A stretch of 64,000 nucleotides of DNA from Pseudomonas sp. Irchel s3b2 (GCF_900187445.1 NZ_FYEB01000001.1:1362896-1426895); one strand, 5' to 3'; positions 53,793 to 63,269 are shown, counted from the first letter of the stretch. The notes: generated by a model from the sequence alone, not told the origin. Numbers and translations: made by a program.

Positions 53793-54620
53793 ATGGGCAT
53801 GTCGGCACTGCTGGCTGAGGCTACTCGCCTTGTAACAATGTTTCAGGACAAAGAGAAAAGCATTAAAGACGCCGTGGCCGCTGCTGTCAGTGCGGTCCCG
53901 GCGATGAGCAAGACTTACTACGTGAACGCAATTACCGGCGATGATGCCGCCGGTACGGGCGACAAACTCAAACCGTTTAAAACGGTGGCGAAGGCTGTGA
54001 ACACCATTCCTTACGGCGGTGGTGGTTACATCCGGTTGTTTGGTCATGAACATGTGATCGACAGTTTGATTTTCGTTGCGTCCAAGAACATCACTATTAC
54101 TGTCGCCGAAGGTGAGGCGGTTATGCCGACCTTGCGCAATATCTGCGTGCCGGCGAACACCTCTGACGGCGCTGGGGCTACGGAAAACTCGACCACCGGT
54201 TTTATGATGGACAGTTCCACCGTTGTTTTAGGGGGTATCCGCGTTCGCACGGCCAATTATTCAAAGCCCGAGTCAACGTTGAACAACGTCTACACGGGTT
54301 TGTTCCGTCGCTATGACCGCCCGATGGGCATGGTTCATGTGACCACGTGTGAGATTGAGCTGGGTGACACCGCCCTGACTCGCCACACCATCAACGGGCA
54401 AACCGGTATTGTTTCGCTGTACTTGAACAAGATCAGCCGCGTAGGTCCGATAGTTAAGAACACGCCATTAGTCGAGACGGCCGGTTGTCCGATTATTTTT
54501 GCCGCGCAATCGAATACCTTGCCGGCGGGCGCGAAGTGGTCGGGGGATTACATTACCGGCATTGTTTTTGACTCCAATGGCGCGACCCGAAGTGTCGTTA
54601 CTAACGTCAATCTTGTTTAA
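53793..54620 (+). CDS. Beta-helix tail protein (spike-like)
   Basis: 275 residues. After a helical start, KTYYVNAITGDDAAGTG…KPFKTVAKAV opens a right-handed beta-helix. Shares that entry motif with the 669-residue protein at 25439-27448. Probably a second receptor-binding or fibre-tip protein. Confidence 0.7.
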   Translation: MGMSALLAEATRLVTMFQDKEKSIKDAVAAAVSAVPAMSKTYYVNAITGDDAAGTGDKLKPFKTVAKAVNTIPYGGGGYIRLFGHEHVIDSLIFVASKNITITVAEGEAVMPTLRNICVPANTSDGAGATENSTTGFMMDSSTVVLGGIRVRTANYSKPESTLNNVYTGLFRRYDRPMGMVHVTTCEIELGDTALTRHTINGQTGIVSLYLNKISRVGPIVKNTPLVETAGCPIIFAAQSNTLPAGAKWSGDYITGIVFDSNGATRSVVTNVNLV

Positions 54621-54634
54621 TTCGGTGATTAATA

Positions 54635-55102
54635 ATGCGGCTTAATTTCACATATGAAGGCCAGTTCTATTCGGCATTTACTGTCGAGGATGCGCTGGCG
54701 GTAGGGATTCCGGTGTTGGTCTTGGCGGGGGCTGCCGCTGAAGAGATCCAAAAAGGGATTGACGCAGCCGTGGCCCAGGCCCGCGCGCGTAATGCCACGC
54801 GGATCGATGGCCAGGATTCCATGTATTTGCTTAAGGCGAACGAAGCCGAACGCTATATCGCGGCCGGCTCGCCAGCGGATGCAAGCGACTATGTGTTGCT
54901 GAAGACCGAAGCCGAGGCGTTGCAGATTACCCCGCAGGCGCAGGCAACCCGGGTGATTGAAGCCCGTGATTCCTGGCTGGCTGTGGCGGCTCGCATCGAG
55001 GCGGTCCGCATCGGTGGCAAAGGGACCTTGGCTGAGCTGGCCACCGTCGAAGCGGTGGTCGCCGCCGGCGAACTAGTGATCGCCGAGCTGGACGCTATCT
55101 AA
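54635..55102 (+). CDS. Tail fibre assembly protein
   Basis: 155 residues. N-terminal strands and a helical C-terminus. Place after the fibre genes suggests a fibre chaperone. Confidence 0.6.
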   Translation: MRLNFTYEGQFYSAFTVEDALAVGIPVLVLAGAAAEEIQKGIDAAVAQARARNATRIDGQDSMYLLKANEAERYIAAGSPADASDYVLLKTEAEALQITPQAQATRVIEARDSWLAVAARIEAVRIGGKGTLAELATVEAVVAAGELVIAELDAI

Positions 55103-55132
55103 GCCAGCGCCTCCCCGCTGAGACAACCCAAG

Positions 55133-55151
55133 CCGCGAAAGCGGTTTTTTT
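55133..55151 (+). terminator. Hairpin terminator before sheath gene
   Basis: CCGC-GAAA-GCGG with T7. A further stem GAAAGTCCCC/GGGGGCTTTC (55158-55182) follows. Confidence 0.7.
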
Positions 55152-55202
55152 ACGCCTGAAAGTCCCCGGCCTGGGGGCTTTCGCTTTCTGCTGGAGATTG
55201 AA

Positions 55203-56345
55203 ATGGCAGCTGATTACCTGCACGGGGTCGAGCAGTTCTTCCTCGAAAACCTCGACCGTCCTATCGAAGTCCTGGCGGCATCGACCATCGGCCTGGTGGC
55301 CACCGCTGACGATGCCGACCCGCTGGTGTTTCCGCTCAATGTCCCGGTGCTGTGCAACAGCGACAAGCTGATCGCCAAGGCCGGCATGACGGGCACCCTG
55401 CGTGATGCGCTCAACGACATCTACCGCCAGTCCGGCGCGGTGGTCGTGGTGGTGCGCGTCGACGCGACGGAAACCCCTGAAACCCAAATCGCCGGAGTGG
55501 TAGGCAGCATCGACAACGAAACCGGCAAATACACCGGCCTCAAGGCGTTGCTGGCGGCCGAATCCCTGGTCGGCGTGCGCCCGCGGCTGATCATCGCCCC
55601 GGAGTTCAGTCACTTGACGGGCGTGGGTGCGGCAATGGAAGTGGTCGCGAAGAAGCTCAATGCAATCCCGATCATCGACGGCAGCGAGAAGGGCTATTCC
55701 GCAGTTATCGGCGAAGCGGCGTTGTACCAAGAAACGCTGTTCGTGAACTGCGGTGTCAAGGTGCTGGACGAGGTTACCGGCCAGGTTGTGACCCGCAAGG
55801 CGTCGCCGACCATCGCCGGGCACATCGTGCGCGTCGACAATGAAGAGGGCTATTGGAACAGTGCGTCGAGCCGGAAAATCTTTGGCATCCTCGGCACCTC
55901 CGAAGTGATCGATCATGCCATCGGCAGCACCACCAGCAAGGCCAACTTGTACAACAGCAAGAACGTGGCGGTGATCGTCAATCAGCAAGGCGGCTGGTAT
56001 CTGTACGGCAACCGCTTGGCCAATTCCGTGATGATGCCGCACCAGCGGATTCGCTACATCGTTGGCGATTCGATCCTGTACGCGCACCAGGAATTGCTCG
56101 ACCGCAACGTCACCCAGGGTTATGTCGATGGCGTGAAAAACCGGGTCAACAAACTGATCCGCCGTTTGAAGTCGCGCGACGTAATCAGCGGCGGCGAATG
56201 CTGGGTCGACAAGGAGTTGAACCAAGCCGCCATCGGCACCGGCCAGGTGTATTGGGATTACGACCTGGGCTTCTACGACGTGGCCGAACGCATGACGTTC
56301 CGTCAGCACATCAGTAACGGCTACAACGAAGCCATTTTCGAATAA
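55203..56345 (+). CDS. Tail sheath protein FI
   Basis: 380 residues, P2 FI family (DYLHGVEQFFLENLDRPIEV; RIRYIVGDSILYAHQELLDR). Forms the contractile sheath, confirming a myovirus-type tail. Confidence 0.93.
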   Translation: MAADYLHGVEQFFLENLDRPIEVLAASTIGLVATADDADPLVFPLNVPVLCNSDKLIAKAGMTGTLRDALNDIYRQSGAVVVVVRVDATETPETQIAGVVGSIDNETGKYTGLKALLAAESLVGVRPRLIIAPEFSHLTGVGAAMEVVAKKLNAIPIIDGSEKGYSAVIGEAALYQETLFVNCGVKVLDEVTGQVVTRKASPTIAGHIVRVDNEEGYWNSASSRKIFGILGTSEVIDHAIGSTTSKANLYNSKNVAVIVNQQGGWYLYGNRLANSVMMPHQRIRYIVGDSILYAHQELLDRNVTQGYVDGVKNRVNKLIRRLKSRDVISGGECWVDKELNQAAIGTGQVYWDYDLGFYDVAERMTFRQHISNGYNEAIFE

Positions 56346-56356
56346 GGGGGTGATCC

Positions 56357-56869
56357 ATGGGCGCCAAGCTGCCTAGTGTTTTGGTCGACGTGAATTCGTT
56401 CTTCAAGGATGAATCATTTGCCGGCCGTTGTAATACCGCCACCTTGCCCAAGGTTGTGACCAAGACGATGGACCAGACCCTGGCCGGCGTCGCGGGTGAC
56501 ATCGAGCGCGACCTGGGGCGCCTCGAAAAGCTGGAGTGCGATGTAACTATCTCTGACTACTCCGAGCGCATTACCGGCCTTCTGGGCGCGCGTGACAGCC
56601 GTGAAGAGGTGTTCACGCTGCGCGGTGCGGTCGACGTGGGCGGCATCATCAAGACGGTGATTGTGCGGATGCAAGGCTTCTGGAAGTCCGCCGAGTTCAA
56701 CGAATGGGCCCCGGAAAAAGAGGCCACCATGAAATTCGCCATCGCGGTCGAGCTGTTCCACTTTGAGGTGGACGGCAAAGAGCTGATTTACATCGACAAG
56801 CTCAACAACGAATTCCGCGTCAACGGCGTGGACCGCAACAAAGAAATTCGCGCCGCGCTGGCCCAGTAA
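56357..56869 (+). CDS. Tail tube protein FII
   Basis: 170 residues, P2 FII family (VNSFFKDESFAGRCNTATLP; LRGAVDVGGIIKTV). Builds the inner tube within the FI sheath. Confidence 0.93.
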   Translation: MGAKLPSVLVDVNSFFKDESFAGRCNTATLPKVVTKTMDQTLAGVAGDIERDLGRLEKLECDVTISDYSERITGLLGARDSREEVFTLRGAVDVGGIIKTVIVRMQGFWKSAEFNEWAPEKEATMKFAIAVELFHFEVDGKELIYIDKLNNEFRVNGVDRNKEIRAALAQ

Positions 56870-56908
56870 GGGCCGGCGTTTTTTTTGCCCCAGTTTTGAG
56901 GAATCCCC

Positions 56909-57160
56909 ATGAGCAAGCCTGTAACCCTGACCCGCCCAATCAAGCGCGGCGAAACCGAAATCACTGAGGTCACCTTTCGCGAGCCAGGCGCCGGCGAATT
57001 GCGCGGCCTGGACATGTTCGACGTAATCCGCATGGGCGTGAACGCGCACCGTGTACTGGTGCCGCGTATCGCCAATATCACCGCCAACGAGTTCGACCTG
57101 CTGGCCCCCAAAGACCTGTTGAATGTGCAGACGGAGGTGGTCGCTTTTTTCACGGATTGA
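56909..57160 (+). CDS. Tail assembly chaperone E
   Basis: 83 residues, P2 gpE family (VTFREPGAGELRGLDMFDVI). Works on the tape measure during tail assembly. Near its end the sequence C-TTT-TTT-C (57144-57151) is a slippery site. Confidence 0.88.
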   Translation: MSKPVTLTRPIKRGETEITEVTFREPGAGELRGLDMFDVIRMGVNAHRVLVPRIANITANEFDLLAPKDLLNVQTEVVAFFTD

Positions 57161-57321
57161 CCGCCGTACCGCACGAAGTAATGGAGGCGGAAGCCGACAT
57201 TTTCCTGGTCTTCACCGGCTGGGATGCGCTGACGACGGAGCGCATGCGGCTTGAAGAGCTGATGCGTTGGCACAAGATCGCGCTTGCTCGGTACGAGCAG
57301 GGCCGGGCCGGGCAGTCCTGA
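56909..57321 (+). CDS. E-E' fusion by -1 frameshift
   Basis: If ribosomes slip back one base at the T6 run (57145-57150), the frame continues past the E stop to 57321, adding about 55 residues (…LEELMRWHKIALARYEQ…), the same C-terminal pattern as P2 E'. Such frameshifting is conserved in tailed phages; here it is inferred from the sequence. Confidence 0.8.
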
Positions 57322-57354
57322 GAGGGGCCGCCCGGCCTTTTTTTGGGGTGGGCT

Positions 57355-60162
57355 ATGTCGAATTCTATGCGGCTAAACCTGATCATGGGCTTGGTGGACA
57401 AAATCACCGGGCCCATTCTGAAGGTGACCGATACCACGTCGCGGATGGGCGAAAAAATCAAGGCGACCCAGTCCGAGCTGTCGCGCCTGGGCAATACCTC
57501 TAAGGACATCGAGCACTTCAAAGCGCTCGAGGCGCGCACCGGCCAGACTGCGCAGGCCTTGGCCCTGGCTCAATCCAAAGCGCAGGCCCTGGGGCAGCAG
57601 CTGAATGCCACGGCCAACCCGACCCGCAAGATGACGGATGAATTTACCCGGGCGGCCGAACAGGTCAAACGCTTGCAGGCACAACAGCAGTCCGAACGCC
57701 TGGAGCTTCAGCGCACCGGCCAGCAGCTTGCGGCAACGGGGGTGAACACGGGGAGGCTTTCCGAAGCCACGCGGCGTATCGAGGTGCAGACGCGCCGTTA
57801 CAACGAGCAATTGGCCAAGGAACAGAAAGCCTTGGCCTTGGTCGCCGAAAAGCAAAAGCGCCTGGGTGAAATCAAGCAGCGCAACAGCGACATGAAAATG
57901 TCGGCGACGGGTGACGCCATCGGGGTCGGTGTGGCCATCGCCGGCGCGAAACAGCTGGTCGATGCGTATGGCGAAGTCGTCACCGCGCGCAATGACGGTT
58001 TAGCCCTGGGGCTGGATGAGGCGGGCATTAATTCGATTACTGCCAAGGCCAAAGAGTTTTCGAACCTGTGGTCGGGCACCACGCAAAAGGAGTTCATCGA
58101 AGGCGCGGTCGAAATCAAGTCGGCGATTGACACCCTGGGCGCCGAGGCTATCGGCGACTTCACCAAAATTGCCGCGTTGGTGGCGAAGTCGACCAAGTCG
58201 ACCACCGCTGAAATGACCTCGCTGATGTCGACCGGCTACGGTGTGTATCGCCGCCAGTTCGACGAGTTCGGTAAAGCGGTGGTAGCGGGCTGGGACAAGA
58301 TGAGCGCGGAAGAACGCGACATTGAGTTTGGCAAGTACTTCGCGGCGGGCCTGGTCGAAACGGTCAACGTGTTCAAGTCGGACGGGCAGCAGATGTCGGC
58401 GGCGCTGACCAACTTAGGCGCGACCGCCACGTCGGCGAACATTCCATTTGCGGAGCAGTTGGCGATTCTCGGCCAGCTTCAGCTCACGATGTCCGGTTCT
58501 GAAGCGGCAACGAAGTACCGTTCGTTTATCGGCGCGGCTGCTGGGGCCAGTGAAAAACTGGGCGTCTCGTTCATGGATGCCAACGACAAGCTATTGTCGA
58601 TGCCGGCGATTCTGGAAGTGCTGCGCAAGAAGTACGGTGCCACCCTGGACGCGATGGAAACCCAGGAGATGAAAAAGGCGTTTGGCACCGACGAAGCTAT
58701 CGCCCTGATTCAGCTGCTGTACCCCGAAATTGACTCGCTGAAAAAGAACATCAGCGGCATGGGCGAAGCGCTGAAAACAGGTATGTCGACTACTGAACGC
58801 ATGGCCCAAATCATGAACAGCGGCCCGAACGAATCGTTCAAATTGATGAGCCAGCGCATTCAAAACGCCAGTGTCACCCTGGGCGCGGTATTCGCCCCGG
58901 CGATGATGTTTGCCGCCGGCGCCGTGGGCCAGCTGGCCAGCCTGATCGGCAGCCTGGCCGAGCGCTTTCCGTTTCTTTCCCGGGTGATTGGCTTCGCCCT
59001 GGTCGGGCTGGTGGGCCTGAAGGTGGCGTCGATCGCCGCTCGCTTCGGCTTCGCGTTCCTCTCTGATGGGCTGATGTTGGCCCGGCGTTCGCTATTGTTT
59101 TTCACGGCGGCCAACCTGCGCACGCAAGCGGCGTTACTCGTAACGCGGATTCGATCGATCGCGGCCGCGACAGGGGTGTTGCTGCTGGGCACCGCCAGTC
59201 GTGCCTACGCTGTAGGCGCGGCGGTGATGACAGCAGCGCAATGGGCGTTAAACGTGGCCATGTCGGCCAACCCCATCGGCCTGGTGATTGCCGGCATATT
59301 GGCATTGGTGGGTGTGGTAGCCCTGGTGGTGCGCTATTGGGAGCCGCTTAAAGGCTTTTTTGGCGGGCTCTGGGAGCGCATCAAGGTCGTGTTCTCGGCG
59401 GCCTGTGAAGTCATCAAGGCGCTGTTGGCCTATTCGCCGCTGGTCTTGCTGATGCAGACATGGGCGCCGCTGACCGCCTTTTTCAGCGGCCTATGGACCA
59501 GCGTCAAAATGGTGTTCTCGGCGGCTTGGGAGTTCATCAAAGCGTTGATGAATTTCGCCTTTGTCTGGTCGATCTTCCTGGTATGGGAGCCGCTGGTGGC
59601 GTTCTTTAGTGGGCTGTGGGAGCGCGTCAGAGTGCTGTTCTCGACAGCCTGTGAATTCATCAAGGCGCTGATGGCCGATTCCCCTCTGGCGCTTGTAACC
59701 GAGGCGTGGGAACCACTGTTTACGTTCTTCGGTACGCTTTGGGATCGCATCAAAAGTGTGTTTGCGGAGTCGACCCAATGGCTGACGGACAAGGTTCTGG
59801 CACCGGTCACGTCCATCATGGACAAGGTCGGGGGCTTTCTGGGCGACGGCGCGGTCGCCATCACGCAGAAAATCACCGGTGCCACCGACGCGGTGAACGC
59901 CGCGCTACCGCCGTCTGCCCCGGGCGCGGGAGCGGTAGCCGCAACGGGGGCGCCCTTGGCGACACCAGTGGGGGGCGTGGCATCGCCGGCCGGTCGGCCG
60001 CCTTCAACGCAACAGGTCAATCAATACGGCGGCATCGTCGTGCAAGCGGCCCCGGGCATGTCGGAAGAGCAAGTCGCGAAGAAAGTGCGCGCCGAGCTGG
60101 ATGCTCGCGACCGCCAGGCCAGCCGGTCGCAGCGCGGCCGCCTGGGTGATGGCCAAGGCTAA
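57355..60162 (+). CDS. Tape measure protein T
   Basis: 935 residues. Coiled-coil N-terminus, then tape-measure domain (~170-500), several membrane-prone segments (~520-660) and a repeat block. Its length sets tail length. Start at 57355 has a GGGGTGGG site. A weak hairpin with T7 (57326-57344) lies just upstream. Confidence 0.9.
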   Translation: MSNSMRLNLIMGLVDKITGPILKVTDTTSRMGEKIKATQSELSRLGNTSKDIEHFKALEARTGQTAQALALAQSKAQALGQQLNATANPTRKMTDEFTRAAEQVKRLQAQQQSERLELQRTGQQLAATGVNTGRLSEATRRIEVQTRRYNEQLAKEQKALALVAEKQKRLGEIKQRNSDMKMSATGDAIGVGVAIAGAKQLVDAYGEVVTARNDGLALGLDEAGINSITAKAKEFSNLWSGTTQKEFIEGAVEIKSAIDTLGAEAIGDFTKIAALVAKSTKSTTAEMTSLMSTGYGVYRRQFDEFGKAVVAGWDKMSAEERDIEFGKYFAAGLVETVNVFKSDGQQMSAALTNLGATATSANIPFAEQLAILGQLQLTMSGSEAATKYRSFIGAAAGASEKLGVSFMDANDKLLSMPAILEVLRKKYGATLDAMETQEMKKAFGTDEAIALIQLLYPEIDSLKKNISGMGEALKTGMSTTERMAQIMNSGPNESFKLMSQRIQNASVTLGAVFAPAMMFAAGAVGQLASLIGSLAERFPFLSRVIGFALVGLVGLKVASIAARFGFAFLSDGLMLARRSLLFFTAANLRTQAALLVTRIRSIAAATGVLLLGTASRAYAVGAAVMTAAQWALNVAMSANPIGLVIAGILALVGVVALVVRYWEPLKGFFGGLWERIKVVFSAACEVIKALLAYSPLVLLMQTWAPLTAFFSGLWTSVKMVFSAAWEFIKALMNFAFVWSIFLVWEPLVAFFSGLWERVRVLFSTACEFIKALMADSPLALVTEAWEPLFTFFGTLWDRIKSVFAESTQWLTDKVLAPVTSIMDKVGGFLGDGAVAITQKITGATDAVNAALPPSAPGAGAVAATGAPLATPVGGVASPAGRPPSTQQVNQYGGIVVQAAPGMSEEQVAKKVRAELDARDRQASRSQRGRLGDGQG
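59338..59829 (+). repeat. Four 41-codon repeats in tape measure gene
   Basis: WEPL/WAPL…FF…LW…VFS units begin at 59338, 59461, 59584 and 59707, exactly 123 nt apart. Protein consensus about W-E-P-L-x2-F-F-x-G-L-W-E-R. Confidence 0.88.
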
Positions 60163-60211
60163 TTAGTGAAATAGCGAAACCGCCCCCGGGCGGCTTTCGC
60201 GGGGGAGGGGT

Positions 60212-60640
60212 ATGTCTGAAGTAATGATGGCGCTGGGCGACTTTCGCTTCAGTGTGGCCACGACCGAATATCAAGGGTTGTCGACCTCGATGGCCTGGCG
60301 CTGGGCGAAGAAGGATCGTTATGGGGCCAAGCCAGGCAAGCAGTTCCACGGCCCCGACAGCACTAGCAAAACCTTCGACATCACCGTTTACCCGCAGTCG
60401 CGCGCGGACGTGTTGCTGTTCGACCGCCTGCGCATGATGGGCGACGCGGGCGAACCGTTGCGCCTGGTGTCGGGTGGTACGGCCAAGGTGGAGGGCCAGT
60501 TAAAGCAGTCGGGGGCCGACCTGGGGCTGTGGGTGATCGATGGCCTGACCGTGGCGGATGAGTTTTTCCTCAAGGACGGGACGCCCCTGGTGCGCAAGGG
60601 GTCGCTGTCAATTTCCGAGTACGGGGAGGATGAAGCATGA
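60212..60640 (+). CDS. Tail protein U
   Basis: 142 residues, P2 gpU family (MMALGDFRFSVATTEYQGLS; GKQFHGPDSTSKTFDITVYP). Tail completion. Overlaps X by 4 nt. Confidence 0.9.
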   Translation: MSEVMMALGDFRFSVATTEYQGLSTSMAWRWAKKDRYGAKPGKQFHGPDSTSKTFDITVYPQSRADVLLFDRLRMMGDAGEPLRLVSGGTAKVEGQLKQSGADLGLWVIDGLTVADEFFLKDGTPLVRKGSLSISEYGEDEA

Positions 60641-60843
60641 GGACTTACCGCACCCGCCCGGGTGACATGCTCGACGCCATTTGCCATGTGCATTACGGCG
60701 CTGGCCCGGGGACCGCCGAAGCGGTTTTAGAGGCCAACCCTGGGCTTTGCCGGCGGGGAGCGGTGCTGCCTGAAGGGCTGTTGATCGAATTGCCAGACCT
60801 TGCCCCGGCGCAAGCGCCTGGGCAAGTGTCGTTGTGGGATTGA
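60637..60843 (+). CDS. Tail protein X
   Basis: 68 residues with a LysM-like gpX pattern (RPGDMLDAICHVHYG…EAVLEANPGL). Usual neighbour of U and D. Confidence 0.9.
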   Translation: MRTYRTRPGDMLDAICHVHYGAGPGTAEAVLEANPGLCRRGAVLPEGLLIELPDLAPAQAPGQVSLWD

Positions 60844-60851
60844 GGACAACT

Positions 60852-61898
60852 ATGAAAAAAGCTGACTACCGAATCACGGCCAACGATGCCGACATTACCG
60901 CCATGCTGCGCAAGCGCTTTATCAAGCTGACCTTGCAGGATTCCGCCGGCGAGGACAGCGACACCGTGGCGATTGAGCTGGATAACCGCGACAACCTGAT
61001 TCGTCTACCGTCGACGGGCGCGGAACTGAAGGTGTGGATTGGCGAGCCGGGAGCCCTAGTGTTCAAAGGCGCCTATCAAGTCGACGAACTGGAAGAGCCG
61101 TTAGACGATCAGGCCTTGGTGATCCACGGCAAAGCGGCCAAGATGTTGGGCGGCATCAAGGCCCCACGTGACGCCACGTTCGACGGGATTACCTTGGGCG
61201 CCCTGGTCGGCAAGATGGCCGCCGAGCATGGTTATATCGCGGCCGTGGCGCCGGACCTGGCGAAGCATGTTTTCGACCATATCGACCAGCGTGCCGAATC
61301 CGATATGAATCTGCTGACGCGCCTGTCTCGTGAGCTGGGCGCCGTGGCGAAGCCGGTTGGCGGCCGTCTGGTAGTGGTGCCCAAGGGTGTGGCTCAGACC
61401 GTCACCGGCGCCGCGTTGCCGACCGTCGTTATTAGTGATCCGGAGAACAGCAGCGGCCGGGTCACGATTCAAGAGCGCAACGACTATCAGTCGGTGGTCG
61501 CGTATTGGTTCAACGAAGCCGAGCAGCGCAAGGTGCCGGCAGTCGCGGGCGTAGTCGCCGGGGTGGTGTCGGTGTACGGCGATGCCCCGGACAATGCCGG
61601 TGAGGCCACCGAGGACGCCGATAGTCAGGCGGGCCCGCGCTACATCATCCGCAAGACCCATACGGATCAGAAGAGCGCCCAAGAAGCGGCGGCGGCGCAA
61701 CTGAAGAAGCTGCAACGCGGCAAGTCCACCATGTCCATCACCCGGCCGCTGACGCCTGAGATTGTTGCCGAGGGTCGACTTGACGTGCGCAACCATCGCA
61801 CCAGCGCAAATCGGCTGTGGCAGGTCGAGTCGGTTACGCATGTCATTGGCTCGGGCGGGGTAGCATCGTCGTCGGCCGAATGTGTGACGCCGACGTGA
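60852..61898 (+). CDS. Late control/tail hub protein D
   Basis: 348 residues, P2 gpD family (ADYRITANDADITAMLRKRF; LITRLSREL-like NLLTRLSRELGAVAKP). Forms the hub under the baseplate. I chose the ATG at 60852; the frame is open 18 nt upstream. Last gene of the tail operon. Confidence 0.9.
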   Translation: MKKADYRITANDADITAMLRKRFIKLTLQDSAGEDSDTVAIELDNRDNLIRLPSTGAELKVWIGEPGALVFKGAYQVDELEEPLDDQALVIHGKAAKMLGGIKAPRDATFDGITLGALVGKMAAEHGYIAAVAPDLAKHVFDHIDQRAESDMNLLTRLSRELGAVAKPVGGRLVVVPKGVAQTVTGAALPTVVISDPENSSGRVTIQERNDYQSVVAYWFNEAEQRKVPAVAGVVAGVVSVYGDAPDNAGEATEDADSQAGPRYIIRKTHTDQKSAQEAAAAQLKKLQRGKSTMSITRPLTPEIVAEGRLDVRNHRTSANRLWQVESVTHVIGSGGVASSSAECVTPT

Positions 61899-61935
61899 GA
61901 CTGTCGGGGCGATCAAGGGATCTACCCGCGCAGCC

Positions 61936-62088
61936 ATGGTGCTCTCCGACCTGTTCAGGCGGGCTGACAAAAGAGCGCAAGAGCTGGCAGCGGCTTATGA
62001 CCGATCCCGAATAGCTGGTCTAGCGTGCGAACGTAGTTACACTCGCTACTGGATAAAATTCATTAGTAATAAAAAGCCCGGCACTTAG
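61936..62088 (+). CDS. Small hypothetical, possible phage remnant
   Basis: 50 residues beginning MVLSDLFRRADKRAQELAAA. A helical N-terminus of this kind is common in small phage proteins; the C-terminus runs into the terminator and may be degraded. Weak ribosome site. Confidence 0.35.
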   Translation: MVLSDLFRRADKRAQELAAAYDRSRIAGLACERSYTRYWIKFISNKKPGT

Positions 62089-62095
62089 CCGGGCT
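62070..62095 (-). terminator. Terminator of the hicAB-chaperone operon
   Basis: Stem AGCCCGG/CCGGGCT (62075-62081, 62089-62095) followed on the minus strand by T5. Stops the leftward operon against the rightward late genes. Confidence 0.85.
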
Positions 62096-62098
62096 GTA

Positions 62099-62548
62099 TC
62101 ATAATTTTTTAACTAACTTTCTCTTGGTCTTTTTTGCCGCGATTTTGGTAATGGGCGGAGAGCTCCATGGGAAATCTATTTGTGCTGCTCCGAGTCCTTC
62201 AAGAAGAGGCTTGGATAGGTTTCTCAAGTATGGATAGAGAGTTGAGCCTAAAATGTATGCAGCTTCTTCAGTGTCGATCCAATCTTTTACACCCTCGGGT
62301 TGGGTTGCGAAGAAATGACCGACAATTTCCATTTTGAAGAAGGGTTCTGAATTCTCAGTAAACAATGTTTCAAACTTCTGCGTTACGGTGAAGGAGTAAT
62401 CATTGTCTTCACCAAAATCTGCAGTGTCTAGTGAAAGTCCGAATCGAGCTTTAAAAGCAGGAGATTCCTCATCGATTCCGTTTTCATAAGACTCCCCAGA
62501 AACATTCGATATTGTCACGAATTTCAGAGCTACGTTTTGAAGGCTCAT
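62099..62548 (-). CDS. SecB-like chaperone linked to hicAB
   Basis: 149 residues. The fold pattern and the LGSTLYPYLRNL stretch (100-111) resemble the SecB family (compare ILFPYARE in SecB), with a basic C-tail. The start overlaps the hicB stop (ATGA), so it is translated with the antitoxin. SecB relatives next to toxin-antitoxin genes form TAC systems in which the chaperone helps fold the antitoxin. This one is not the housekeeping SecB. Confidence 0.75.
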   Translation of the reverse strand: MSLQNVALKFVTISNVSGESYENGIDEESPAFKARFGLSLDTADFGEDNDYSFTVTQKFETLFTENSEPFFKMEIVGHFFATQPEGVKDWIDTEEAAYILGSTLYPYLRNLSKPLLEGLGAAQIDFPWSSPPITKIAAKKTKRKLVKKL

Positions 62549-62988
62549 TTCACCACCGTAAGCTTCGGCCGTGCGGCCGCCTTGGTCATGAAGAAGTCGT
62601 TAGATTCATATTCGCTATTGGCGTAATGGTGGTGATGGACTTCATTATGTCTGCCATTGATATGGCAGTTAATAGCATCCTTCACAACGTCATTGATTGA
62701 ACTACTGTGTCTAGCTGCGAATCTTGACAATTCTTTATGGATGTATACGCCAACTCTAACATTGAAGGAGCCTGAGAAAGGCTTTTCTGGCTCTACCCCA
62801 AGTTGCGCGCATGTGTCCAAATAATCTTCAACAGACTCTTCGAATGCCTTGCGAAGCTCTTTAAAAGAGTCGGCTTCATAAGTGACGAGGTCGTTAATGT
62901 GCAGGATTTTTCCATACATCTCTTCAGACTGTGTGTCAAAATCCACCGACCCTTGAAATCCTTTGTACTCAAGCGTCTTAGTTGTCAT
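62545..62988 (-). CDS. hicB: HicB antitoxin with C-terminal extension
   Basis: 147 residues. The HicB fold (EYKGFQGSVDFDTQ; GKILHINDLVTYEADSFKEL) is followed by a ribbon-helix-helix part (FNVRVGVYIHKELSRFAARH) and an unusual ~35-residue end (112-147) with a His run and aromatic residues. That end is a candidate chaperone-addiction segment. Neutralises HicA and represses the operon. Overlaps hicA by 11 nt. Confidence 0.88.
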   Translation of the reverse strand: MTTKTLEYKGFQGSVDFDTQSEEMYGKILHINDLVTYEADSFKELRKAFEESVEDYLDTCAQLGVEPEKPFSGSFNVRVGVYIHKELSRFAARHSSSINDVVKDAINCHINGRHNEVHHHHYANSEYESNDFFMTKAAARPKLTVVK

Positions 62989-63244
62989 TTTTCAAATAAC
63001 CCTGTGATTTCAGTGATTCAATAATGTCCTCAATTTGAGGGCCAATTAAAGTGCTGTCGGGATGTCTCTTGTGCAACAAAACCTTGTGTTTCGTTTCAAG
63101 ATGCACAAATTTTTTCCTTGAACCATCTCCTTCAAGCTCCTTGTACCCAAAATGCTTCATTACCCTTTGAAGCTGGGACCACGAAAAGTCCTTTGGGGCC
63201 GGGGTCTTGGTGAGCTTACCGATCAGCTTTTCGATCTGGCTCAT
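62978..63244 (-). CDS. hicA: HicA toxin
   Basis: 88 residues from ATG (GTG at 63250 with AAGGA 6 nt upstream is also possible). The double-stranded-RNA-binding-like fold has GSRKKFVHLETKHKV and KRHPDST; the catalytic His is probably in KFVH, as in this HicA subgroup where GSH reads GSR. It cleaves mRNA and stops growth when HicB is lost. Confidence 0.85.
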   Translation of the reverse strand: MSQIEKLIGKLTKTPAPKDFSWSQLQRVMKHFGYKELEGDGSRKKFVHLETKHKVLLHKRHPDSTLIGPQIEDIIESLKSQGYLKNDN

Positions 63245-63269
63245 GGTCACCAGCCATCCTTATGATATC

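Noticed and set aside
55095..56309. 404-codon frame antisense to the sheath gene
   Set aside because: Shadow frame with His/Asp-rich composition and no family features.
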